Shown: positions 6,792 to 15,828 of the stretch, in pieces | Layout of the letters: every line of letters starts with the position of its first letter | Numbering within the stretch: position 1 is the stretch's first letter | Origin: JAIVJN01 sp036732565 | GTDB lineage: Bacteria > Acidobacteriota > Vicinamibacteria > Vicinamibacterales > UBA2999 | Direction: 5' to 3' | Length of the DNA stretch: 21,239 bases | Assembly: GCA_036732565.1 (NCBI GenBank) | Contig: DAINCF010000045.1 | Span: forward strand, 1 to 21,239 | Position numbers and translations under genes: made by a program | Notes under the pieces: model-generated | Told to the model about the DNA's origin: nothing | The model's database searches: none | What the model saw: the letters and a program-made list of their open reading frames with translations, nothing else

Positions 6792-8948
6792 GTGGAAGAG
6801 CTCATCAAGGTCGACGAGCGGTACTACATCCTCGCCACTGCATCACGTGCCGGCGAGCGCGTGCTCGTATTGAAGCACGGCGAGACGTTCGGCATCTTCG
6901 ATTCGTACGGCGACATCGGGCCCTTCGGGTTCGGCGAGCAAGGCATCTATCACGAAGGTACGCGCCATCTGTCGCGGCTGGAGGTGCGACTGGACCGCAA
7001 TCGGCCGCTGCTGCTCAGCTCGACGGTGAAGCAGGAAAACGAGCTCCTCACCGTCGATCTCACCAACCCGGACGTAGTCAACGACGGCGTCGTGCTCTTA
7101 CCCAGAGACACCCTCCACATCTTTCGATCGAAGTTCCTGTGGAACGGCACGTGTCACGAGCGGTGGCGCATCGCCAATCATGGACTCGTCGCCGGCGCCT
7201 TCACGCTGGAGCTCGGGTATCAGGCCGACTTCGCTGACATCTTCGAAGTCCGCGGGATCGCGCGCGAGCGGCGAGGTGAACGGCTGCCGAGCCGGATCGA
7301 TCCGCGCTCGGTGGTGCTCGCCTACCGCGGCCTGGACCACGTGGTGCGCGCGACCCGCCTGAGCTTCTCCGAGCCGCCAACCACGCTGTCGGAGTCGGCC
7401 GCGCGTTTCGAGCTGAAGCTCGACCCGCAAGCGACCTTCGAGTTCATCGTGTCGATCTCGTGCGATGGCGCCGTCGATCCCGAGACCTACGAGCAGGGAT
7501 TCCGGCGGCTCACGAGCCGGTTGGCCGCCGCCACGCACCTACGGAGCGAGATCTTCACGTCGAACGAACAGTTCAACGATTGGATCAACCGATCGCACGC
7601 CGACCTGGACATGATGATCACCGATACGCCGCATGGACCATATCCATATGCCGGCATTCCGTGGTTCAGCACGGCATTCGGCCGCGACGGGATCATCACG
7701 GCGCTGCAATTGTTGTGGGCCCGCCCGGAAATTGCCAAGGGAGTGCTGACCTACCTGAGCGCCACGCAAGCCACGACGCTCGCCCCGTCGAACGACGCGG
7801 AACCGGGCAAGATCCTGCACGAGACGCGGCGAGGCGAGATGGCGGCGCTGGGCGAAGTGCCGTTCGGCCGCTACTACGGCAGCGTCGACGCCACGCCGTT
7901 GTTCATCGTGCTCGCCGGCGCGTACTACCGCCGCACCGCCGATCATGCGTTGATCGAGCACATCTGGCCACACATCGACCTCGCCCTCAACTGGATCGAT
8001 CAGTACGGCGACATCGACAAAGACGGATTCGTCGAGTACGAACGGCACCGGCCGACCGGCCTCGTGCAGCAAGGCTGGAAGGACTCCGCGGATTCAGTGT
8101 TCCACGCCGACGGAACCCTTGCCGAGCCGCCGATTGCGCTCTGCGAGGTCCAGGCCTACGTCTACGGCGCGAAGCGCGCGGCAGCGGAGCTCCTGAGCAT
8201 GCTGGGCGACGAGACACGTGCCGATGCGCTCGCCGAGCAAGCCAGAGTGCTGCGCGAGCGGTTCGAGCGCGTGTTCTGGTGCCACGACATCGGGATGTAC
8301 GCCCTCGCACTCGATGGCGATAAACGGCCGTGTCAGGTACGCACGTCCAACGCCGCGCAGTGTCTGTTCACCGGCATCGCCAGCCCGGAGCATGCACAAC
8401 AGATCGCCCATCAACTCTTCGATGAACGGTTGTTCTCGGGCTGGGGCATCCGCACGGTGGCGACGACCGAGCATCGCTACAACCCGATGTCGTATCACAA
8501 CGGATCGGTGTGGCCGCACGACAACGCGCTGATTGCCGCGGGTCTCGCTCGCTACGGCTTCACGGATCTCGCGGCGCGCTTGCTGAGCGGATTCCTCGAC
8601 GCCAGCCTGTTCATGGATCTGCGGCGCATGCCGGAGCTCTTTTGCGGCTTCCCGCGCCGCGCGGGCGAGGGGCCGACTCGTTATCCCGTCGCGTGCATTC
8701 CGCAAGCCTGGGCCGCTGGATCGGTCTTCCTGATGTTGCAGGCGTGTCTGGGGCTGTCGATCGACGGACCAGCACGGCGGCTCTCGTTCTCACGCGCCGT
8801 GCTGCCACCGTTCCTGGAGGACGTGCGCCTGCAGCATCTCCCCATTGGCGGCGGACTGCTGGACCTGGAGCTCGAGCGCCATCGCTACGATGTCGGCGTC
8901 AGCGTGCTGAGGCGGGTCGAAGACGTCGAGATCATGTCGCTGAAATAG
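6792..8948 (+). CDS. Amylo-alpha-1,6-glucosidase (glycogen-debranching family)
   Basis: The 718-residue product has the two-part layout of bacterial glycogen-debranching-like proteins. A beta-rich N-terminal domain (about 1-240) contains YGDIGPFGFGEQGIYHEGTRHLSRL. An (alpha/alpha)6 toroid domain (about 270-700) contains GIPWFSTAFGRDGIITALQ (near 288-305) and GWKDSADSVFHADG (near 428), where the family's acidic catalytic residues lie. It would hydrolyse alpha-1,6 branches or related alpha-glucosides. There is no signal peptide. The GTG start (VEELIKVDERYYILA) is the only plausible one between the upstream stop and the conserved region; no clear ribosome site precedes it, suggesting coupling to the upstream glycosyltransferase. 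Exact substrate is not determined. Confidence 0.92.
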   Translation: MEELIKVDERYYILATASRAGERVLVLKHGETFGIFDSYGDIGPFGFGEQGIYHEGTRHLSRLEVRLDRNRPLLLSSTVKQENELLTVDLTNPDVVNDGVVLLPRDTLHIFRSKFLWNGTCHERWRIANHGLVAGAFTLELGYQADFADIFEVRGIARERRGERLPSRIDPRSVVLAYRGLDHVVRATRLSFSEPPTTLSESAARFELKLDPQATFEFIVSISCDGAVDPETYEQGFRRLTSRLAAATHLRSEIFTSNEQFNDWINRSHADLDMMITDTPHGPYPYAGIPWFSTAFGRDGIITALQLLWARPEIAKGVLTYLSATQATTLAPSNDAEPGKILHETRRGEMAALGEVPFGRYYGSVDATPLFIVLAGAYYRRTADHALIEHIWPHIDLALNWIDQYGDIDKDGFVEYERHRPTGLVQQGWKDSADSVFHADGTLAEPPIALCEVQAYVYGAKRAAAELLSMLGDETRADALAEQARVLRERFERVFWCHDIGMYALALDGDKRPCQVRTSNAAQCLFTGIASPEHAQQIAHQLFDERLFSGWGIRTVATTEHRYNPMSYHNGSVWPHDNALIAAGLARYGFTDLAARLLSGFLDASLFMDLRRMPELFCGFPRRAGEGPTRYPVACIPQAWAAGSVFLMLQACLGLSIDGPARRLSFSRAVLPPFLEDVRLQHLPIGGGLLDLELERHRYDVGVSVLRRVEDVEIMSLK

Positions 8949-9047
8949 GGGGGGCTTGGGGGCTTGAAGGTTTCGGGACGTGGGGTACTGACATTCGATC
9001 GCACGAAGCGGAGTGCGAAGCGCGCGGACCACGTCTACGGTAGGAGC

Positions 9048-9791
9048 ATGAGCACATCCACAATCGACCAAGGAACACGTGCGCCAGAGATCGACGCGCG
9101 TGTGGAGCGGTACCGTTGGCCGGAGGTATCCGACCGTCTCGACGCCCACGGCTGGGCGATGCTCGACGCGCTGCTGCCGCGTCGCGAGTGTGAGGCGATC
9201 GCCGGGCTGTATCCCGACGATGGTCGGTTCCGCAGTCACGTGATCATGGCGCGCCACGGGTTCGGCCGAGGCGAATACAAATACTTCTCGTATCCGCTGC
9301 CGGAGACGGTCGCGGCGCTGCGCGCGGCGCTCTACCCGCGGCTCGCGCCCATCGCGAACCGCTGGAACGAGCTGATGGGTATCGACGTGCAGTATCCAGC
9401 AACCCACGATGACTTCCTGACGCGGTGCCATCAGGCGGGACAGACTCGGCCCACGCCGCTGCTGTTGCAGTACGGCGAGGGCGACTTCAACGCGCTGCAT
9501 CAAGACCTATATGGCGAGCACGTGTTTCCGCTCCAGGCGGCCATTCTTCTCTCCGAGCCGCAGCACGACTTCACCGGCGGTGAGTTCGTGCTGACGGAAC
9601 AGCGTCCGCGCATGCAATCGCGGGCCGAGGTTGTGCCGCTCGGCCGCGGCGACGGCGTCATCTTCGCGGTGCGCCATCGACCCGTGCACGGCACGCGAGG
9701 CACCTATCGGGTCAACATGCGCCATGGCGTGAGCCGATTGCGATCGGGACATCGCCACACCGTTGGCATCATTTTCCACGACGCGACATGA
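9048..9791 (+). CDS. 2OG-Fe(II) oxygenase (COG3826-like)
   Basis: This 247-residue protein resembles prolyl-4-hydroxylase-fold dioxygenases of the COG3826 type. Iron ligands are likely His151 and Asp153 in ALHQDLYGEHVFPLQ and His214 in RPVHGTRGTYR, with Arg221 as a candidate 2-oxoglutarate anchor. TGGEFVLTEQRPR and the C-terminal RHTVGIIFHDAT are typical. The start follows AGGAG by one base, closer than usual. An in-frame ATG at 8964 would add 28 residues that do not look like the family. The stop overlaps the alkB start (ATGA). The substrate is unknown; coupling to alkB hints at a role beside alkylation repair, but that is inference. Confidence 0.88.
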   Translation: MSTSTIDQGTRAPEIDARVERYRWPEVSDRLDAHGWAMLDALLPRRECEAIAGLYPDDGRFRSHVIMARHGFGRGEYKYFSYPLPETVAALRAALYPRLAPIANRWNELMGIDVQYPATHDDFLTRCHQAGQTRPTPLLLQYGEGDFNALHQDLYGEHVFPLQAAILLSEPQHDFTGGEFVLTEQRPRMQSRAEVVPLGRGDGVIFAVRHRPVHGTRGTYRVNMRHGVSRLRSGHRHTVGIIFHDAT

Positions 9792-10429
9792 TCCCGAGCC
9801 TGTTCGACGCCGACGCGCGTGACATCGTGCTCGCCCCCGGTGCCATGCTGCTGGCTGGCTGCGCGCGTCCGTACGAAACACCGCTGCTCGCGGCCATCGA
9901 CGCAGTCCTCGCCCGTGCGCCGTTCCGGCACATGATCACGCCCGGTGGCCATCGCATGTCGGTGGCGATGACCAATTGCGGCGCGGTGGGATGGGTCTCG
10001 GATCGCCGCGGGTATCGATACGACAGGCACGATCCGGACACCGGTCTGGCGTGGCCGGCGATGCCACCGGCGTTCGAGGACCTTGCGCGGCACGCCGCGG
10101 GCAAGGTCGGATTCGCCAGTTTCGCACCCGATGCGTGTTTGATCAACCGCTACCAGCCAGGCGCGCGGTTGTCGCTGCACCAGGACAAGGACGAGCAGGA
10201 CTACAGCGCCCCGATCGTCTCCGTCTCCCTCGGGTTGCCTGCCACGTTCCTGTTCGGCGGTCTGCATCGCGGCGATCCGACCATCCGCGTGCCGCTGGTT
10301 CATGGGGACGTGGTCGTCTTCGGCGGCCCCGCCAGGCTTCGCTATCATGGGGTGCTCGCCTTGAAAGAGGGGGATCACCCGCTCACCGGCGCCTGCCGCA
10401 TCAACCTCACCTTCCGCAAAGCGGCGTAG
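9788..10429 (+). CDS. alkB: Alpha-ketoglutarate-dependent DNA dioxygenase AlkB
   Basis: AlkB removes methyl groups from 1-methyladenine and 3-methylcytosine in DNA by oxidative demethylation. The 213-residue protein matches E. coli AlkB (216) closely. The HxD pair is His131/Asp133 in LSLHQDKDE, the distal ligand is His187 in RYHGV, and Arg204 and Arg210 sit in CRINLTFR, the same numbering as the E. coli enzyme. The nucleotide-recognition lid (MSVAMTNCGAVGWVSDRRGYRY) and the NRYQPGA strand are present. It overlaps the preceding dioxygenase by 4 nt (ATGA), so the two are almost certainly co-translated. It converges with the next gene with only 2 nt between stops. Confidence 0.96.
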   Translation: MIPSLFDADARDIVLAPGAMLLAGCARPYETPLLAAIDAVLARAPFRHMITPGGHRMSVAMTNCGAVGWVSDRRGYRYDRHDPDTGLAWPAMPPAFEDLARHAAGKVGFASFAPDACLINRYQPGARLSLHQDKDEQDYSAPIVSVSLGLPATFLFGGLHRGDPTIRVPLVHGDVVVFGGPARLRYHGVLALKEGDHPLTGACRINLTFRKAA

Positions 10430-10431
10430 CC

Positions 10432-11604
10432 TCACCCGGGTCCATAGCGGCGCGGAATCGGGGCATCGAGCACATCCCAGGCGTACTCCTGTTGAATCAC
10501 GCGGCGGAGCTCGCGAATCAACGCGCCGCCCCCGTCACCGTTGGTCATGATCACCGCGCCGTAGCCCTTGACGCGGTGGGCCATCAGGTCGCATTGGAAG
10601 CCCCAGTTGCTGCCGCCGTGCATGAAGTACCAGCCTTCGCCTTCCTTGGCGACCTGGAATCCGACCGCGAACGGCCCCACGCCGACCGGCGACACCATCT
10701 CTCGCGCCATCGTCTCCGACAGCACGCGCGACGATTTGCCGAGCAGTGACAGCTGGACCTCGATCGCGAACTTCGCCAGGTCGGTCGGCGTGGTCCACAG
10801 GCCCGCCGCCGCTTGTTCGGGGTAGACGTGCCACCGGTCGCCCATGCTCTCTCCAGTTCGACTGTGCGCGCGTGCGGCGTGCTCCTCGCGCGGCGCGGGC
10901 AAGGGCTGCTCGTAGGTGCTGTTCGTCATGCCGATTGGATTCAGCATCCAGTCGCGCGCGATCTCCGCGAACGGTTGCCCGACCGCATCGGTCAGGGCCA
11001 ATTGTTGAATCATCACCGCGCCGCCCGAGTACTTGAAGCCGACGAGCGGGGGTCGCTCGAGTCGAACGGCTCTGAGGTTGGAGGGCGGTTGGACGCCATC
11101 GAGGATCTGCACGATCGTCGGCAGCGCCGCTCCTGGCGCGTAGCCCGGAAATCCGAACCCATCGCCGGTTCCCGAGGTGTGACTCATCAGCGCTCGGGGT
11201 GTGACCGGGCGCTCCTTCGTGAAGGGACTTTCCGGCACCTTCCACGACTTCAAGATCGTGTTGACATCCCGATCCAGCGTGAATCGTCCATCCTGGACCG
11301 CCTTGAGCGACACCATGGCGGCGACCGGCTTGCTGATGGACGCGGCCTGAAACATGGTGTCGGTCGTGACCGGCGCACCGGTGTCGACGTCGGCGACGCC
11401 GTAGGCCATCGCCGAGACGATCGTGAAGTCCTTGATGACGGCGATGCTCACCCCCGGCACGTTGTGCTGTTTCAGCAGCTGGTGCACGAACGCCCCATCC
11501 GAGATGCGACCGGCGGGCTCTTGGCGGCCCGGGACGCTCGACTGGGTCCAAATGGCCGTCGGCACGAGAAGGAGCAGGGCACAAAGCCAGGAGCGTCTTC
11601 GCAT
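10432..11604 (-). CDS. Secreted serine hydrolase, class C beta-lactamase family
   Basis: The 390-residue protein starts with a signal peptide (MRRRSWLCALLLLVPTAIW). Penicillin-binding-fold motifs follow: the nucleophile S89-I-S-K92 in AASISKP, Tyr192 in KYSGGAVMIQQ, and MHGGSNWGF in place of KTG near residue 340. This set belongs to beta-lactamase-related esterases, D-aminopeptidases and class C enzymes, and does not show antibiotic resistance. GGAGG lies 6 nt before the ATG. It diverges from the FAD oxidoreductase across a 109-nt gap and converges on alkB. The true substrate, whether ester, peptide or lactam, cannot be deduced. Confidence 0.9.
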   Translation of the reverse strand: MRRRSWLCALLLLVPTAIWTQSSVPGRQEPAGRISDGAFVHQLLKQHNVPGVSIAVIKDFTIVSAMAYGVADVDTGAPVTTDTMFQAASISKPVAAMVSLKAVQDGRFTLDRDVNTILKSWKVPESPFTKERPVTPRALMSHTSGTGDGFGFPGYAPGAALPTIVQILDGVQPPSNLRAVRLERPPLVGFKYSGGAVMIQQLALTDAVGQPFAEIARDWMLNPIGMTNSTYEQPLPAPREEHAARAHSRTGESMGDRWHVYPEQAAAGLWTTPTDLAKFAIEVQLSLLGKSSRVLSETMAREMVSPVGVGPFAVGFQVAKEGEGWYFMHGGSNWGFQCDLMAHRVKGYGAVIMTNGDGGGALIRELRRVIQQEYAWDVLDAPIPRRYGPG

Positions 11605-11713
11605 CGGACCTCCGCAGATGCCGCGGCCGTCTCGGCCGTTACGGAATCGCCGTTCCCCGCCGCAGCTCGCGTATCATAGCGGCCGCGCCGGACCATACGG
11701 CGGGAGCCAGAGC

Positions 11714-12925
11714 ATGTACGACGCCATCGTCGTTGGTGCACGCTGCGCGGGATCGCCCACGGCGATGTTGCTCGCCCGCCGCGGGTATCGCGTGCTCCTG
11801 GTCGACCGGGCCGGATTTCCCAGCGATACGGTCTCCACGCATGTCATCTGGCCGCATGGCGCCGAGATCCTGGGACGCTGGGGCCTCCTGGACCGCTTGG
11901 CGGCCACCGGGTGTCCGCCCATCGCGTTGCGGATGACCTTCGACGTCGGACCGTTCGCGCTGCAAGGCGCGGTGACGGATGCCAACGGCGGACGAGGCGG
12001 CTTCTGCCCTCGCCGCACCGTGCTCGATAAGATCCTCGTCGACGCCGCCGTCGAGAGCGGCGCGGAGTTGCGCGAGCATTTCACCGTGACCGAGCTGCTC
12101 TGGGACGACGATCAGGTTGTGGGCATCAAGGGGCACGCGACCAACGGCGCCAGCGTCGACGAGCGCGCGCGCATCGTCGTCGGCGCCGACGGCGTGCATT
12201 CCTTCGTCGCCAGAGCGGTCACGGCCGAGGAGTACGACGCGCGGCCGCCGCTCGCGACCTATTACTACAGCTACTACAGCGGTTTCGAGATCGAGGACGT
12301 CGAGCAATACGTCCGCGAGTACCAGGGCGGGGCCTGTTTCCCGACCAACGATGGCCTCACGTTGATCATCTCCGCCTGGCCGAGTGAACGATTTCAGGAG
12401 ATCCGCGCCGACATCGAAGGCCACGTCAAAAAGGTGCACGAGTCGATGCCAACCGTGCAAGCGGGCCTGCAGCGCGCGACGCGTGAAGAAAAATGGCTGG
12501 GCACGGCCGGCGTGCCGAACTACTTCCGCGTGCCGCATGGTCCGGGCTGGGCGCTCGTCGGCGACGCGGGGTACGTCAAGGATCCGATCACGGCGCAAGG
12601 CATCAGCGACGCGTTCATCGACGCCGAGCAGGTGACCGAGGCGATCGACGCCGGTTTCTCGGGAACGCGCCCGCTCGGAGCCGCGATGGCCGACTACGCC
12701 GCGCGTCGTGACGTGCGCGTCAAGCCGCTCTACGACTTCACGTGTGAGCTCGCGAAGCTGGAGCCGCCACCGCCGCCGATGCAACAGCTCTTTGGCGCGC
12801 TGCGCGACAACCAGCACGCGACGAACCAGTTCTATTCAGCCATCACCGGGTCACTACCGCTTCCGGCCTTCATGAATCCAGACAATCTGGGCCGGATCAT
12901 CGGAGCTCCCGGCACGCGCGCGTAA
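11714..12925 (+). CDS. FAD-dependent oxidoreductase / monooxygenase
   Basis: The 403-residue protein has an N-terminal FAD-binding Rossmann motif, YDAIVVGARCAGSPTAMLLARRG, with an acidic residue ending strand two (VLLVDRAG). The second FAD motif GDAGYVKDPITAQGISDAF lies near 283-301. This is the PHBH/geranylgeranyl-reductase-like group. A lone PHBH-type flavoprotein usually hydroxylates a small aromatic or reduces an isoprenoid double bond; neither can be chosen here. There is no signal peptide. The ATG has GGGAG about 9 nt upstream. TATCAT about 40 nt before the start could be a -10 box, but I see no good -35. It is followed 47 nt later by the exported VOC protein gene. Confidence 0.88.
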   Translation: MYDAIVVGARCAGSPTAMLLARRGYRVLLVDRAGFPSDTVSTHVIWPHGAEILGRWGLLDRLAATGCPPIALRMTFDVGPFALQGAVTDANGGRGGFCPRRTVLDKILVDAAVESGAELREHFTVTELLWDDDQVVGIKGHATNGASVDERARIVVGADGVHSFVARAVTAEEYDARPPLATYYYSYYSGFEIEDVEQYVREYQGGACFPTNDGLTLIISAWPSERFQEIRADIEGHVKKVHESMPTVQAGLQRATREEKWLGTAGVPNYFRVPHGPGWALVGDAGYVKDPITAQGISDAFIDAEQVTEAIDAGFSGTRPLGAAMADYAARRDVRVKPLYDFTCELAKLEPPPPPMQQLFGALRDNQHATNQFYSAITGSLPLPAFMNPDNLGRIIGAPGTRA

Positions 12926-12972
12926 ACGCCGGGGCGCCGCTTCACGGGGCGGCCGGATCGTGGAGGTCTGTT

Positions 12973-13770
12973 ATGAAGTGGGTGGTGATCGCGAGTGTGT
13001 CGCTGTCGCTGGCTTCATCCGCGCACGCTCAACTGGCCCCGCCAAACGCCGCCGGCGTCTCGATGGGCCACGTGCATCTCAACGTCAAGGACATCGAGCT
13101 GCAGAAGAAGCTGTGGACGGAGCACTTCGGCGCCGTGCCGTTGAAGAAACCGGGGCTCAACGGCGTGAAGCTGCCCGGCATGCTGATTCTCTTCACGCAG
13201 CGCGAGTCGACCGGCGGCAGCGAAGGCACGGTCATGGATCACCTCGGCCTCAAGGTCCGCAGCCTGGCCGACGCGCTGCAACGATGGCGCAGCGCCGGTT
13301 ATCAGGTGCAGCGGGAGTTCAAGGGCACGGAAGGTTTCCCGAACGCGTACTTGATCGGACCGGATGACATCAAGATCGAGCTCCAGGAGGACACGGCGCT
13401 TCCGGTGCAAGCCATCGGTTATCACTTGCACTATCAGCTTGCCGAGTTCGTCAAGCTCCGTGACTGGTATGCCGAGAACTTCTCGCTCGTCTCGAGAAAG
13501 CGCGGTGAGCACGACACGGCGGATGTGCCCGGCATGAACCTCACGTTCTCCGGCTCCAAGGTGCCGCCAGTGGCGACGAAGGGACGCACCATCGATCACA
13601 TTGGATTCGAGGTGCGCGATCTGGAAGCCTTCTGCAAGAAGCTGGAGGCCCGCGGCGTGAAGTTCGACATGCCGTACCGGAAGCTGCCCGAGCGCGGCAT
13701 CGCCATCGCGTTCTTCACGGATCCGTTTGGCGTGTATGTCGAATTGACAGAAGGTCTGGACACATATTGA
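12973..13770 (+). CDS. Exported VOC (glyoxalase/dioxygenase fold) protein
   Basis: The 265-residue product begins with a Sec signal peptide ending ASSAHAQ (about 1-20). Two vicinal-oxygen-chelate halves follow. The first has GHVHLNVKDIELQKKLWTEHFG, DHLGLKVRSL and IKIELQED; the second has YHLHYQLAEFVKLRDWYAENF, DHIGFEVRDLEAF and DPFGVYVELTEG. His in HVHLNV, DHLGL and DHIGF and Glu in the final strands are candidate metal ligands. VOC proteins include dioxygenases, glyoxalases and lyases, so the reaction is unassigned. Export to the periplasm is unusual for the fold but fits the periplasmic redox genes downstream. GGAGG precedes the ATG by 7 nt. Confidence 0.9.
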   Translation: MKWVVIASVSLSLASSAHAQLAPPNAAGVSMGHVHLNVKDIELQKKLWTEHFGAVPLKKPGLNGVKLPGMLILFTQRESTGGSEGTVMDHLGLKVRSLADALQRWRSAGYQVQREFKGTEGFPNAYLIGPDDIKIELQEDTALPVQAIGYHLHYQLAEFVKLRDWYAENFSLVSRKRGEHDTADVPGMNLTFSGSKVPPVATKGRTIDHIGFEVRDLEAFCKKLEARGVKFDMPYRKLPERGIAIAFFTDPFGVYVELTEGLDTY

Positions 13771-13809
13771 GTGCCGGTTGACAACCGTTCGCTACTGGAG
13801 ATCGCGCCC

Positions 13810-15021
13810 ATGACGTTGAAGCATCTTTCGCTGATCACCATCACCGGCTACTTGGCCAGCGCTTCCCTCTCAGGATCGCCGCCGCCCGGGCCCGTGGAGT
13901 TTCGCGCGCACGTGATTGACGCCAAGATCCCTGGCGGCTACGCCGTCTCGGTCGTGGACATGAACAAGGACGGCAAGCCGGATGTGATTGGGAGCACCCA
14001 ACGCGTGCCGGAAGTCGCGTGGCATGAGAACCCGACGTGGGAGCGCCACGTCATCGCCGACGGGCTGTCGCAGATCGTGAACCTCGCCGCTACCGATCTC
14101 GACGGCGATCGGATTCCCGAGATTGCGGTCGAGAACGCGTTCGCCATGGTGCCGGCCAAGAGCGAGGGGCTGGTCTGGCTGCTCCGCCACCAGGGCGATC
14201 CGAAGCAGCGCTGGAAGGAACCCCAGCGCGTCGACGCGTTCGCCACGTCGCATCATCTGGCCTGGGCCGACGTCGACGGCGACGGCAAGCAGGAACTGAT
14301 CAACGCGCCGCTCGTGGGTCCGAAAGGCCTGGCGCCCAGCTACGACCAGGACAAGGCGTCGATCTTCTGGTACGACCAGGAGAAATGGGAGCGGCGGCTG
14401 GTGGCCGACGATGTCCGCGGGATTCTGCATCGGGTGCGGCCCGTCATGTGGGACAACGACAAACGCTCCGAGCTGCTGGCGGCGAGCTTCGACGGCATCG
14501 TGTTGTACCGCTCATCGGGTCGCGGCGCGAACCTGAAGTGGGAGGCGCGCAAGCTGTCGCCAGGACACACGGGCGACGCGCCGAAGCTGGGCTCGAGCGA
14601 CGTCGCGGTCGGGCAGCACAATCGCCGGCGTATTCTGGCCTCGGTGGAGCCGTGGCACGGCAACGAGATCGTGGTCTACACGGAGAGCGGCGGCACGTGG
14701 CAGCGACGGGTGCTGTTCGACGGGATGCTCGAAGGTCACGAGGTCGCGGTCGCGGACTTCAACGGTGATGGCCGCGACGACATCGTCGCCGGCGATCGCA
14801 ACGCGAAGACGACCGGCGTGCACGTGATGTACGCGCCCGAGGATCTCGCGGGTGAGTGGCACCATCAGGTGCTCGATCCCGGCACGATGGCCGCGTCAGG
14901 CTGCGTTACCGCGGACATGAACGGGGACAAGCGCCCCGATATCGTCTGCATCGGGAGCTCCACGGCCAACATCAAGTGGTACGAGAACACCGCGGGGACT
15001 TCGTCGAGCGCGCGGCCCTGA
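13810..15021 (+). CDS. FG-GAP/VCBS repeat protein, probably exported
   Basis: The 403-residue product has a hydrophobic N-terminus (MTLKHLSLITITGYLASASL), probably a signal peptide. A beta-propeller-like series of repeats carries calcium-type loops: DMNKDGKPD (50-58), DLDGDRIPE (96-104), DVDGDGKQE, DFNGDGRDD and DMNGDKRPD. Such FG-GAP/VCBS propellers are usually extracytoplasmic and bind calcium, other proteins or sugars. The ATG has GGAG upstream; a GTG 39 nt earlier would add residues that spoil the signal peptide. It ends 15 nt before the cytochrome c gene, suggesting a periplasmic partner in the same operon. No catalytic motif is visible. Confidence 0.88.
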   Translation: MTLKHLSLITITGYLASASLSGSPPPGPVEFRAHVIDAKIPGGYAVSVVDMNKDGKPDVIGSTQRVPEVAWHENPTWERHVIADGLSQIVNLAATDLDGDRIPEIAVENAFAMVPAKSEGLVWLLRHQGDPKQRWKEPQRVDAFATSHHLAWADVDGDGKQELINAPLVGPKGLAPSYDQDKASIFWYDQEKWERRLVADDVRGILHRVRPVMWDNDKRSELLAASFDGIVLYRSSGRGANLKWEARKLSPGHTGDAPKLGSSDVAVGQHNRRRILASVEPWHGNEIVVYTESGGTWQRRVLFDGMLEGHEVAVADFNGDGRDDIVAGDRNAKTTGVHVMYAPEDLAGEWHHQVLDPGTMAASGCVTADMNGDKRPDIVCIGSSTANIKWYENTAGTSSSARP

Positions 15022-15036
15022 TGTTATAACCGCAAC

Positions 15037-15828
15037 ATGCGTTCAGTCTCGTTCCTCACGCCGATGCTGCCGGCGCTGCTCCTGGCGCTGGCAGCCGGCG
15101 CTCCGGCCCGCGGCGCCCAGAGTTCCCAGGATCACACCTATACGGCTGCCGACATCCAGATCGGCTCGCGGCTCTATGCGAGCCAGTGTGCGCAGTGCCA
15201 CGGCGCCAATGGTGAGACCGTCTCGGGCATCAACCTGCGCCGGGGGCAGTTCCGGAAGCCGATGTCCGACGATGACCTCAGACGCGCCATCACCACTGGC
15301 GTGTCCGGAACCGGCATGCCGCCGTTCGCGTTGCAAGGCGCCGAGCTCGACGGGCTCGTGGCGTTCATCCGCGCGGGCTTCGACGTGGGTGGCGCGGCGG
15401 CGCGGGTCGGAGACGCGGCGCGCGGGCGAGAGCTGTTCGAAGGCAAGGGCAAGTGTGGGAGCTGCCATCGCGTGAACGGGCAGGGACCGCGGCTGGCGCC
15501 CGATTTGAGCGACGTCGGCATACTCCGGTCCCCCGCCCAGTTCGAGCGCTCCCTCATGGAGCCGGTCAGCCAGATGATGCCGATCAATCGCCCGGTACGG
15601 ATCGTCATGCGGGACGGCCGGACGATCCTCGGCCGACGGTTGAACGAAGACACCTACACGGTGCAGGTGATCGATCACGACGAGCGGCTGGTGTCGCTGG
15701 ACAAAGCCGACATCCGCGAGCTCGAGGTCAGCAAGACTTCCCCGATGCCACGCGCGACCGACGTGCTGAGCCGAGACGAAATAGCAGACGTGATCGGGTA
15801 CCTCGTGTCGCTGAGAGGTGAGCCATGA
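15037..15828 (+). CDS. Periplasmic diheme cytochrome c
   Basis: The 263-residue protein has a signal peptide (about 1-28) and two heme-c attachment sites, C51-AQ-C54-H55 and C140-GS-C143-H144. The first domain has a candidate axial Met in SGTGMPPF. The second half resembles the TIGR02603-type heme-binding module of planctomycete and acidobacterial proteins: GRELFEGKGKCGSCHRVNGQG, APDLSDVG, VRIVMRDGRTILGRRLNEDTY, then SPMPRATDVLSRDEIADVIGYL. It probably accepts electrons from the PQQ dehydrogenase encoded immediately downstream, whose start overlaps its stop by 4 nt (ATGA). Tight coupling supports a working pair. Confidence 0.93.
   Translation: MRSVSFLTPMLPALLLALAAGAPARGAQSSQDHTYTAADIQIGSRLYASQCAQCHGANGETVSGINLRRGQFRKPMSDDDLRRAITTGVSGTGMPPFALQGAELDGLVAFIRAGFDVGGAAARVGDAARGRELFEGKGKCGSCHRVNGQGPRLAPDLSDVGILRSPAQFERSLMEPVSQMMPINRPVRIVMRDGRTILGRRLNEDTYTVQVIDHDERLVSLDKADIRELEVSKTSPMPRATDVLSRDEIADVIGYLVSLRGEP

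Noticed and set aside
8949..9047. Promoter before the COG3826-type oxygenase gene
   Set aside because: TTGAAG and TACTGA with a 16-nt spacer are the best candidates, but the -10 match is poor and the GC-rich background makes it unconvincing.
10432..11604. Antibiotic-resistance beta-lactamase
   Set aside because: The SxxK, Tyr and HGG motifs fit the wide serine hydrolase/esterase family. Nothing seen points to a resistance enzyme.
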